Source of the DNA: Candidatus Falkowiibacteriota bacterium
Lineage (GTDB): Bacteria; Patescibacteriota; Patescibacteriia; UBA11705; JACRDX01
Length of the DNA: 5,447 nucleotides
NCBI GenBank assembly: GCA_016212745.1
Contig: JACRDX010000029.1
Span: 1-5,447 of the forward strand
Direction: 5' to 3'
The notes beneath the pieces were generated by a model. The model was not told the DNA's origin, did not search any database, and was given only the letters and a program-made list of their open reading frames with translations. Of the stretch, positions 1 to 5,306 are shown in pieces; the stretch's first letter is position 1; each line of letters opens with the position of its first letter. The position numbers and the translations under genes are program-made.

Positions 1-8
1 CTATATTA

Positions 9-392
9 TTATGTCTTAGTCAATTTACGTTTGCCGCTGCCCATTGTTCTGCGCACGTTTCCGCGCACAGTCCGACAGTTTGTCTTTGTTCTTTGTCCAT
101 GAACAGGCAAATGTCGTATGTGTCTGATTCCAGTATAACATTTAATATCTTTCAATCTTTTGATATTGCCCAAAACTTCGCGCCGCAAATCGCCCTCAAC
201 TTTCTCGCCTTTTTCAATTTCATTGCGCAACGCGTTCACTTGCACTTCTGTCAATTCTTTGACGCGGACATTTTTAATTTTCAATTTTTCTAAAATTGTC
301 CGCGCCTTTGGATGGCCAATACCATAAAGATAAGTAAGCGCGCATGCCACTCTTTTATTCTCCGGTAAATTCACTCCAGCGATTCTAGCCAT
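9..392 (-). CDS. rpsM: Small ribosomal subunit protein S13 (uS13)
   Basis: S13 sits in the head of the 30S subunit, contacts 16S rRNA and the P-site tRNA, and forms a bridge to the 50S subunit. The 127-residue product opens with the family signature MARIAGVNLP, followed by the helical region (YLYGIGHPKA, about residues 21-30). It carries the family's basic C-terminal block around residues 86-110, including LPVHGQRTKTN, where most family members read LPVRGQRTKTNAR. The His for Arg and Cys for Ala changes there are visible but modest. The length is slightly above the 118 residues of E. coli S13, with the excess in the basic tail. The ATG is supported by the conserved N-terminus and by an AAGGA Shine-Dalgarno inside the end of rpmJ. 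It is the third gene of infA-rpmJ-rpsM. rpsK would be the usual next gene but lies beyond the left edge. Confidence 0.97.
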   Translation of the reverse strand: MARIAGVNLPENKRVACALTYLYGIGHPKARTILEKLKIKNVRVKELTEVQVNALRNEIEKGEKVEGDLRREVLGNIKRLKDIKCYTGIRHIRHLPVHGQRTKTNCRTVRGNVRRTMGSGKRKLTKT

Positions 393-397
393 AAAAT

Positions 398-514
398 TTA
401 TCCTTGCCGCTGTTTATGCTTTGCCGTTGTCGGGCAAATAACAAATAAGCGCCCTTTTCTGCGCACAATTTTACAATCTTTACAGCGCTTTTTAACAGAA
501 GCTTGCACTTTCAT
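398..514 (-). CDS. rpmJ: Large ribosomal subunit protein L36 (bL36)
   Basis: L36 is the smallest 50S protein and a zinc-ribbon protein that binds 23S rRNA. Reading the minus strand from the ATG at 514 gives 38 residues beginning MKVQASVKKRC and ending KHKQRQG, both diagnostic of the family. All four zinc ligands of the C+ form are present: Cys11, Cys14, Cys27 and His33. The length equals the 38-residue E. coli form. It starts 2 nt after the infA stop and stops 5 nt before the rpsM start, the usual infA-rpmJ-rpsM order. No clear Shine-Dalgarno precedes it, so it probably depends on translation of infA. The gene is easily missed because of its size, but the identification is secure. Confidence 0.96.
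   Translation of the reverse strand: MKVQASVKKRCKDCKIVRRKGRLFVICPTTAKHKQRQG
401..405 (-). promoter_or_regulatory. Shine-Dalgarno of rpsM
   Basis: On the minus strand AAGGA ends 8 nt before the rpsM ATG. It is formed by the last sense codons and stop of rpmJ (CAA GGA TAA), so the two genes are probably translationally linked. It is the clearest ribosome binding site among the minus-strand genes of the window. Confidence 0.7.
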
Positions 515-516
515 AA

Positions 517-738
517 TTATGATAATCTATAAACTATCCGGCCTTTGGTAAGGTCATACGGAGTTAGCTGGACTTTGACTTTGTCTCCAACGCCAACGCG
601 GATTCTGTTCATGCGCAGCTTTCCGGACAAATGAACAAGCACCACGTGTCCATTTTCCAACGTCACGCGAAATATCGCGTTTGGCAAAACTTCTTGAATG
701 ACCCCCAACAACTCCAAAACGTCTTGATTTTTTGTCAT
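517..738 (-). CDS. infA: Translation initiation factor IF-1
   Basis: IF-1 is a single OB-fold protein that occupies the ribosomal A site during initiation and assists IF-2 and IF-3. The 73-residue product matches the family end to end: GVIQEVLPNAIFRVTLENGH near the N-terminus, HLSGKLRMNRIRV in the middle, and GDKVKVQLTPYDLTKGRI at the C-terminus. E. coli IF-1 is 72 residues. The start is fixed by the short N-terminus; the nearest purine-rich stretch (GGAAA, 752-756) is 13 nt upstream, which is far for a Shine-Dalgarno. It is the first gene of the infA-rpmJ-rpsM group and has two tandem promoter-like elements in the 112-nt gap after mutL. In many bacteria adk and map precede infA; here mutL does. 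Confidence 0.97.
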   Translation of the reverse strand: MTKNQDVLELLGVIQEVLPNAIFRVTLENGHVVLVHLSGKLRMNRIRVGVGDKVKVQLTPYDLTKGRIVYRLS

Positions 739-756
739 GTTTAAATAAGTGTTTCC

Positions 757-785
757 AGTTTAGCTTATTAACAATAAAGTGTCAA
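757..785 (-). promoter_or_regulatory. Proximal infA promoter (P2), sigma70-like
   Basis: The minus strand shows a perfect -35 TTGACA (780-785), a 17-nt spacer and a -10-like TAAACT (757-762). Predicted initiation near 750 would leave only about 12 nt ahead of the infA ATG, a nearly leaderless message. The spacer contains the dyad TTATT-AAC-AATAA (765-777, plus-strand reading), a possible operator. The assignment rests on consensus match only. Confidence 0.5.
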
Positions 786-805
786 TGGTTTATTAACACT
801 CAATC

Positions 806-834
806 ATTTTAGCTATTTTTTTTGAAATTGTCAA
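806..834 (-). promoter_or_regulatory. Distal infA promoter (P1), sigma70-like
   Basis: The minus strand shows a perfect -35 TTGACA (829-834), an A-rich 17-nt spacer and -10 TAAAAT (806-811, five of six consensus bases). Initiation would fall near 799, giving a leader of about 60 nt before infA. The -35 begins 17 nt after the mutL stop, so the translation genes can be expressed independently of the repair genes. Like P2 it has AGC directly before the -10. Confidence 0.6.
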
Positions 835-837
835 AAT

Positions 838-846
838 TGTGGATAA
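838..846 (-). promoter_or_regulatory. DnaA-box-like site next to infA promoter P1
   Basis: The minus strand reads TTATCCACA, identical to the classical high-affinity DnaA box. It lies 3 nt upstream of the P1 -35 hexamer, where a bound protein could touch RNA polymerase. A single 9-mer can occur by chance, so the function is inferred. Confidence 0.35.
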
Positions 847-850
847 CCTT

Positions 851-2599
851 TTAACGGCAAAACATTTTATTCAATTCCGCGAAGCTAAATTCAACAACAC
901 TTGGCCTGCCATGCACGCAAGTGAATTTATTGATTTTGAACAATTGCTCAATTAAAGCCATGGCTTCCACGTCGGACAACTCATCCCCAAACTTAATCGC
1001 GCTTTTGCAGCTCATCATTTTTAAAATATCATCAGCAACTTCAGCGAATTTTTCAGCGCTGGTCTTTTCGTTTAAAATCTCATCACTAACAATTTTCAAA
1101 ATTTCCTGAACAATTTCGCTCGGCTCAAGTTTGGACAATAGCGCGGGCGATTGGCGAATCAAAAAAGTGTTGGCGCCAAATTCATCAATTTCAAAACCAA
1201 GTTTGGTAAATGTGTCATGTTGCTGGCGCAAAATATTTGCTTCAGAAAGCGCCAACTCAATGCTTTGAGGAAATAACATCTGCTGACTCAAAATTTTGCC
1301 CGCGCTCCATTCAGCAATAAATTTTTCGTATTGAAGCCGCTCTGACGCTGCATGCTGGTCAATAATTTTAATTCCTTTTTCATCGCTGACAATTAAATAC
1401 GCCTTGTTAATTTGCCCAAGATATTTGTATGGCCATTCTGTTTTGCGCTCTGGAAAATTTAACAAGCCAAAATCAACCGGCCGTTGGCCGGTGCTAATTT
1501 TTATATCAGGGGAATCAATTTTGCGTTCCGAAAAATTCAACCGTTCAAATCCATTGGTTGAACGCTGGGGTTGCATTGTTTCCAGCGCCATTGGCGCAAA
1601 AGAAATTTTTGTTATAAGTTCTGACTTATCAATCACGTCGGCAGCGCCGCGATAAAATGCCTGATAAATTAAATTGGGTTCAGAAAATCTGACTTCCAAT
1701 TTTCGCGGATGAACATTTACGTCAATTTTCGCAGGATCAACCGATAAATTTAGCAAATAAATCGGATGCAAATCTTTTGGAATCATTTGCCCAAACGCGT
1801 CTTTGATTGTTTTTGAAATGATAAACTCATTGACTGGCCGAGAATTAACAAACAAAAATTGGAATTTTTTATTTTGCCGCGCAATTTGCGGTTTGCCAAT
1901 AAATCCAAAAATTTTTACATACAAGGTCTCATACTCAATTGCTAAAAGTTGATTACTGATTTCTTTGCCCAAAACAGCTTCTGCGCGTTCCAACAAATTG
2001 TCTGCCGCGCTAAAACGATAAACCTCGCGGCCGTTGTGAGCGAGCGTCCAATCAATTTTCGGATGCGCTAACGCATAATTCAAAAACAAGTCAACAATAT
2101 GATTATATTCATTAGCTACAGTTTTCAAATATTTTTTCCGCGCAGGCACGTTGTAAAAAAGCTCGCGAACAACAACGCTGGTTCCAATTGGACAGCCAGC
2201 GTCTTCAACGCAGGGCTCGCCGTTTTCAATAATCAGCTTTGTTCCACTGATATCTGCTTGTTGCCGCGACAACAATGAAAATTGGCTGACGCTGGCAATG
2301 CTCGCAAGCGCTTCTCCGCGAAAACCCATTGTTTTGATATTAAACAAATCTTCAGCGCTCGCTATTTTGCTTGTGGCATGTTGCTCAACGCTCAATAAAA
2401 CATCTTCGCGATTCATGCCGCAACCATTATCAATAATTTTAATTTCATTGATTCCGCCATTGATAATTTCAACGCTGATTTTTGTTGCGCCTGCGTCAAT
2501 TGAATTTTCAACCAATTCTTTAACAACCGAAGCCGGCCGTTCAATCACCTCGCCAGCAGCTATTTGGTTTATCAATTCTTGCGGCAAAATTTTTATCAT
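851..2599 (-). CDS. mutL: DNA mismatch repair protein MutL, endonuclease type
   Basis: MutL couples MutS mismatch recognition to strand incision. The N-terminal GHKL ATPase is complete: catalytic Glu28 and metal-binding Asn32 in ELVENSIDAGA, DNGCGM at 57-62, and GFRGEAL at 92-98. A transducer domain follows to about residue 330, then a short variable linker (about 335-395) and the C-terminal dimerisation/nuclease domain. That domain has DQHAASERLQYE at 414-425 (the DQHA-X2-E-X4-E motif), Cys531, CVHGRP at 561-566 and a final FCR matching the FxR motif. These supply the metal ligands known in B. subtilis MutL (His416, Glu420, Cys531, Cys561, His563 here). QQMLFP at 439-444 fits a sliding-clamp binding motif. 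At 582 residues it is slightly shorter than B. subtilis or E. coli MutL, mainly in the linker. It lies 88 nt downstream of mutS and is probably cotranscribed; no good Shine-Dalgarno is visible. Confidence 0.97.
   Translation of the reverse strand: MIKILPQELINQIAAGEVIERPASVVKELVENSIDAGATKISVEIINGGINEIKIIDNGCGMNREDVLLSVEQHATSKIASAEDLFNIKTMGFRGEALASIASVSQFSLLSRQQADISGTKLIIENGEPCVEDAGCPIGTSVVVRELFYNVPARKKYLKTVANEYNHIVDLFLNYALAHPKIDWTLAHNGREVYRFSAADNLLERAEAVLGKEISNQLLAIEYETLYVKIFGFIGKPQIARQNKKFQFLFVNSRPVNEFIISKTIKDAFGQMIPKDLHPIYLLNLSVDPAKIDVNVHPRKLEVRFSEPNLIYQAFYRGAADVIDKSELITKISFAPMALETMQPQRSTNGFERLNFSERKIDSPDIKISTGQRPVDFGLLNFPERKTEWPYKYLGQINKAYLIVSDEKGIKIIDQHAASERLQYEKFIAEWSAGKILSQQMLFPQSIELALSEANILRQQHDTFTKLGFEIDEFGANTFLIRQSPALLSKLEPSEIVQEILKIVSDEILNEKTSAEKFAEVADDILKMMSCKSAIKFGDELSDVEAMALIEQLFKINKFTCVHGRPSVVEFSFAELNKMFCR
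1441..1463 (-). repeat. Degenerate direct repeat in MutL linker, copy near residue 380
   Basis: This 23-bp stretch matches 1519-1541 at 19 of 23 positions, exactly 78 bp (26 codons) away and in frame. It encodes the second LNFxERK peptide of the linker (about 380-386, LNFPERK). The arrangement suggests an old in-frame duplication. Confidence 0.5.
1476..1492. repeat. Small GC-rich palindrome in MutL linker
   Basis: ACCGGCC-GTT-GGCCGGT is a perfect 7-bp inverted repeat with a 3-nt loop. On the coding strand it gives Thr-Gly-Gln-Arg-Pro-Val at residues 370-375, within the variable linker and between the two LNFxERK repeats. It is far more GC-rich than its surroundings. Confidence 0.6.
1519..1541 (-). 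repeat. Degenerate direct repeat in MutL linker, copy near residue 354
   Basis: Partner of 1441-1463; it encodes LNFSERK at about residues 354-360. The two peptides differ at one of seven positions, while the sequence between them is dissimilar. Confidence 0.5.
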
Positions 2600-2624
2600 A
2601 TTTTACGAAAATTGTGGATTTCCT

Positions 2625-2652
2625 GTAGAGACGAGATATATCTCGTCTCTAC
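2625..2652. repeat. 28-bp perfect palindrome, copy 1 (mutL leader)
   Basis: The left half is GTAGAGACGAGATA and the right half is its exact reverse complement, so the unit folds into an uninterrupted hairpin or cruciform. It occupies the mutS-mutL gap and ends 25 nt before the mutL ATG. It matches copy 2 (5307-5334) at 26 of 28 positions, and the two differences form a base pair. No T-tract follows on either strand, so it is not an ordinary intrinsic terminator. It is best described as a REP-like dispersed palindromic repeat. The rest of the 88-nt gap holds no gene and no convincing promoter. Confidence 0.85.
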
Positions 2653-2687
2653 CATATAAATACCATTTTCAAAATTCTTAACAAAAT

Positions 2688-5297
2688 TTAGGGTTGTGAA
2701 TAACCACCACCCTCAATATCAATTTTACGTTTTAAATCAGCGATTTTTTCCAATGCTTTCAATGGTGTCATATTATCAACATCCAAATCCACCAGTTCTT
2801 GTTCAACGAGACTCTTTTGTTTAAACCCGCCATTGGCAGGGCCGAGCGGAAGCTCAAATTGCGCGGCGTTTTTCTTGATTTTTGCTTTTGATTTTTCTTC
2901 CAGCTCAACCAAAATTTGGTCAGCGCGTTCTGTAATCTCGTTTGGCAACCCTGCCAAGCGACCAACTTCAATTCCATAACTTTTACTGGCTGCGCCTTTT
3001 ATTATTTTATACAAAAACACAACGCGACCACCGCTCTCGCTGACAGCCACGCAAAAATTTTGAATGCGCTGAAACTTGTCAGCCAAATCTGTCAGCTCAT
3101 GGTAATGCGTGGCAAACAAAGTGCGCGCTTGTAATTTTTCATGCAAATATTCCACCACTGCCCACGCAATACTCAACCCATCATACGTGGCAGTACCACG
3201 CCCCAGCTCATCCAAAATAATCAGCGAGCGCTTGGTCGCGTTGTTCAAAATGTTCGCCATTTCTTGCATCTCAACCATGAATGTTGAGCGGCCGAGAGCC
3301 AAATTATCAGACGCGCCGACGCGCGTAAAAATCCTATCCACAATACCGACGCGCGCGCTGACTGCCGGCACAAAGCAACCAATTTGCGCCAGCAAAACAA
3401 TTAACGCGGTCTGCCGCAAGTAGCTGGATTTGCCGCTCATGTTTGGTCCGGTCAGCAAAATTATTTCGTTTTCAACAGAATCCATTTGCAAATCATTTGG
3501 CACATATGGCTCGCTTTGATTTTTTTCAATTACCGGATGACGACCCGCATGAATTTCAATCACCCCGCCATCGGCGGGACCGTCGTCAATCATTGGCTGG
3601 CAATAATTATTTTCTTTTGCCAGAATCGCAAACCCGAGCAACACATCAATTTGCGCAATGGCGCTGGCGATTTCTTTGATTTCCCAAAATCGCGCGCTGA
3701 TTTTTTCCACAAGTTCATTGAAAATCCGCAGCTCGCGTTCTTTTATTTCTATTTCAGCTGTCAAAACTTTTTGTTCATATTCTTTCAGCTCTGGAATTAC
3801 AAATCTTTCCGCATTAACCAATGTTTGTTTCCGCGTATAATCCGCTGGCACAGCCAGCAAATTCGCGTTACTTATTTCAATATAATAGCCGAAGATTTTG
3901 TTATAGCTTACTTTTAAAGAACCAATGCCCGTTTTTTCAATTTCGCGTTGTTGCAAATCCTTTAACCATTCTTTCCCGCCAAACGCGATTTTTCGCAGCT
4001 CGTCAAGTTTAGGGTCATAACCATTCGCAATCATTCCTCCTTCATTAATGATTGCTGGCGGATTTTCTTTAATGCTGCTTTTGATTAAATTAATAATTTC
4101 CGGCAATTCAATAATTTGCGCGGCCGCGGCAACGCAATTTTCCATTGTCCCCAAAATGTTTTTTATTTCAGGCAAAAGCTCTAAACTATTTTTTAAATTT
4201 AATAAATCGCGTGCGTTGCCGCGGCCGCAACCCAATCTTCCAATTAATCTTTCAATGTCTGAAACTTTTGTCAGCAATTCCGCTAAATTTTTGGCAGCGC
4301 TGAAATTTTTATAAAAATCAGCCACAACATTTAGCCGCTGTTTTATTGCCGCCACATTTTTCAACGGAGCCAACAACCAACGACGCAGCAATCTGGCGCC
4401 CATTGCCGTTGAAGTTTTATCAATGACATTTATCAAACTCGCGTCAGACCCGCGACTATTTGAAAAAAGCAACTCCAAATTTGTAATGGCAGTCTCATCC
4501 AAAAGCATGCGGTCATCCAACGCGTATCGCCGAATTTTTATAATGTGCGTCAAACTATTTTTTTGCGTGTCTTTCAAATAGCTCAACAACGCAGCTGCCG
4601 CAAAAATTCCAGCGTCTAAATTATCTATGCCAAAACTGTTCAAATCATGAACTTTAAAATGATCAACCAGTAAATTGCGCGGATTTTCAAAACCAGCCAA
4701 ATCAAAAATTGAAACATTTTTTAGCGATGCGATAAACACCGCAAGGTCAACATTGTTTGCCAACGAACCATTGATAATAAACTCTGACGCTGACAATCGC
4801 GCAAGTTCATTTTTTAAAACATCCAACTCATTAATTTCACCAACCTCAAATTCACCTGTGGTCAAATCGCAAATCGCAACACCAAACCTGCTGTTTTTAA
4901 AATAAATACTAACAATAAAATTATTGGTTTTGCGCTCCAAAATTCGCTCATCCAAAATCGTGCCCGGCGTAATAATGCGGATCACCTTGCGGTCAACCAC
5001 CCCGCTAACAGGGTTGGTGGGATGGCCTACCTGATCGCAAACAGCCACGCGCTTGCCTGCCTGCGTGAGTTTGGCAATATATTGCTCTGCTGCGTGGTGC
5101 GGAAAACCGCACATTGGCGTTTCTTTTTCTGTTTCACGATAACGCGCAGTTAAGGCAATATTTAAAATCGGCGCAGCAATTTTCGCATCATCGCCCAGCA
5201 TTTCATAAAAATCGCCCATTCTAAAAAGAAGCAGTTCTGTTTTGTGTTTTTCCTTAATTTGCCAATATTGCCGCAACACCGGCGTCAGGTCATTCAT
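2688..5297 (-). CDS. mutS: DNA mismatch recognition ATPase MutS
   Basis: MutS binds mismatches and small loops as a dimer and recruits MutL. The 869-residue protein has all family regions. The mismatch-reading domain carries the Phe-X-Glu motif (Phe30-Tyr31-Glu32 in GDFYEML). The connector domain has FGVAICDLTTGEF. The core/lever domain starts near residue 265 (LDETAITNLEL, then MGARLLRRWLLAPL). The ABC-type ATPase has Walker A GPNMSGKS at 617-624, signature STFMVEMQEMANIL, Walker B/D-loop with Asp696-Glu697 in DELGRGT, and THYHE at 730-734. The C-terminal helical element reads MTPLKALEKIADLKRK. Walker A has Ser where NMGGKST is usual, but the P-loop is intact. QFELPL at 813-818 could bind the sliding clamp. 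Short Gly/Pro-rich additions occur at about 91-99, 573-578 and 819-824, each at a small palindrome. It is first in a mutS-mutL pair, and a 28-bp palindrome lies 9 nt before its ATG. No Shine-Dalgarno or convincing promoter was seen. Confidence 0.98.
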   Translation of the reverse strand: MNDLTPVLRQYWQIKEKHKTELLLFRMGDFYEMLGDDAKIAAPILNIALTARYRETEKETPMCGFPHHAAEQYIAKLTQAGKRVAVCDQVGHPTNPVSGVVDRKVIRIITPGTILDERILERKTNNFIVSIYFKNSRFGVAICDLTTGEFEVGEINELDVLKNELARLSASEFIINGSLANNVDLAVFIASLKNVSIFDLAGFENPRNLLVDHFKVHDLNSFGIDNLDAGIFAAAALLSYLKDTQKNSLTHIIKIRRYALDDRMLLDETAITNLELLFSNSRGSDASLINVIDKTSTAMGARLLRRWLLAPLKNVAAIKQRLNVVADFYKNFSAAKNLAELLTKVSDIERLIGRLGCGRGNARDLLNLKNSLELLPEIKNILGTMENCVAAAAQIIELPEIINLIKSSIKENPPAIINEGGMIANGYDPKLDELRKIAFGGKEWLKDLQQREIEKTGIGSLKVSYNKIFGYYIEISNANLLAVPADYTRKQTLVNAERFVIPELKEYEQKVLTAEIEIKERELRIFNELVEKISARFWEIKEIASAIAQIDVLLGFAILAKENNYCQPMIDDGPADGGVIEIHAGRHPVIEKNQSEPYVPNDLQMDSVENEIILLTGPNMSGKSSYLRQTALIVLLAQIGCFVPAVSARVGIVDRIFTRVGASDNLALGRSTFMVEMQEMANILNNATKRSLIILDELGRGTATYDGLSIAWAVVEYLHEKLQARTLFATHYHELTDLADKFQRIQNFCVAVSESGGRVVFLYKIIKGAASKSYGIEVGRLAGLPNEITERADQILVELEEKSKAKIKKNAAQFELPLGPANGGFKQKSLVEQELVDLDVDNMTPLKALEKIADLKRKIDIEGGGYSQP
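2695..2703 (-). promoter_or_regulatory. DnaA-box-like 9-mer at the end of mutS
   Basis: The minus strand reads TTATTCACA, fitting the relaxed DnaA consensus TTATNCACA, and codes for the Tyr-Ser-Gln end of MutS. It is the second such match in the window. Position inside a coding sequence makes a regulatory role doubtful. Confidence 0.2.
2826..2844. repeat. Mini-palindrome repeat in mutS, copy 1
   Basis: The plus strand reads CCCGCC-ATT-GGCAGG followed by GCCG; the stem has one mismatch, which is a G-U wobble in the mutS RNA. It matches 3564-3582 at 16 of 19 positions in the same reading frame. It encodes Gly-Pro-Ala-Asn-Gly-Gly (819-824), directly after the putative clamp motif QFELPL. Confidence 0.65.
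3564..3582. repeat. Mini-palindrome repeat in mutS, copy 2
   Basis: The plus strand reads CCCGCC-ATC-GGCGGG followed by ACCG, a perfect 6-bp stem with a 3-nt loop. It encodes Gly-Pro-Ala-Asp-Gly-Gly (573-578), between the NYCQP segment and the GRHPVIE segment at the start of the ATPase domain, where MutS proteins vary in length. Confidence 0.65.
4120..4136 (+). repeat. 17-bp inverted repeat in mutS, left arm
   Basis: This arm, GCGGCCGCGGCAACGCA, is the exact reverse complement of 4212-4228, with 75 nt between the arms. It contains the 8-bp palindrome GCGGCCGC and encodes the Cys-Val-Ala-Ala-Ala-Ala run of the MutS core domain, a poorly conserved segment. Confidence 0.6.
4212..4228 (-). repeat. 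17-bp inverted repeat in mutS, right arm
   Basis: Exact reverse complement of 4120-4136. It encodes Cys-Gly-Arg-Gly-Asn-Ala within the family-conserved segment that ends in ARDLL, so this arm is probably the ancestral sequence and the left arm a possible inverted copy. Confidence 0.6.
4996..5018. repeat. Imperfect palindrome in the MutS N-terminal domain
   Basis: ACCACCCC and GGGTTGGT pair at 7 of 8 positions around the 7-nt loop GCTAACA. The region codes for residues of His-Pro-Thr-Asn-Pro-Val-Ser-Gly (about 92-99), in the loop before the conserved VIRIITPGT strand. It is a looser match than the other two mutS palindromes. Confidence 0.4.
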
Positions 5298-5306
5298 ATT
5301 TTATGG

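Noticed and set aside
617..624. Possible inactive MutS because Walker A reads NMSGKSS instead of NMGGKST
   Set aside because: The invariant Gly, Lys and Ser/Thr of the P-loop are retained and the other ATPase motifs are complete. The numbers here are MutS residues; in the window this is about 3426-3449.
2625..2652. 28-bp palindrome as a rho-independent terminator between mutS and mutL
   Set aside because: The stem is strong but no T-tract follows on either strand, and the second copy sits in front of mutS where a terminator for mutS makes no sense.
2298..2681. 127-codon open frame on the plus strand opposite the mutL start
   Set aside because: It lies antisense to the conserved GHKL ATPase region, has no ribosome binding site and no recognisable protein features; it reflects the mutL codon pattern.
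2768..2977. 69-codon minus-strand frame overlapping the mutS 3' region
   Set aside because: It is the shifted frame of the MutS C-terminal region, and mutS itself is intact there, so no frameshift or overlapping gene is needed.
3486..3917. 143-codon open frame on the plus strand inside mutS, with several other antisense frames nearby
   Set aside because: It is opposite strongly conserved MutS coding sequence, has no promoter or Shine-Dalgarno, and its composition is that of a complement of coding DNA.
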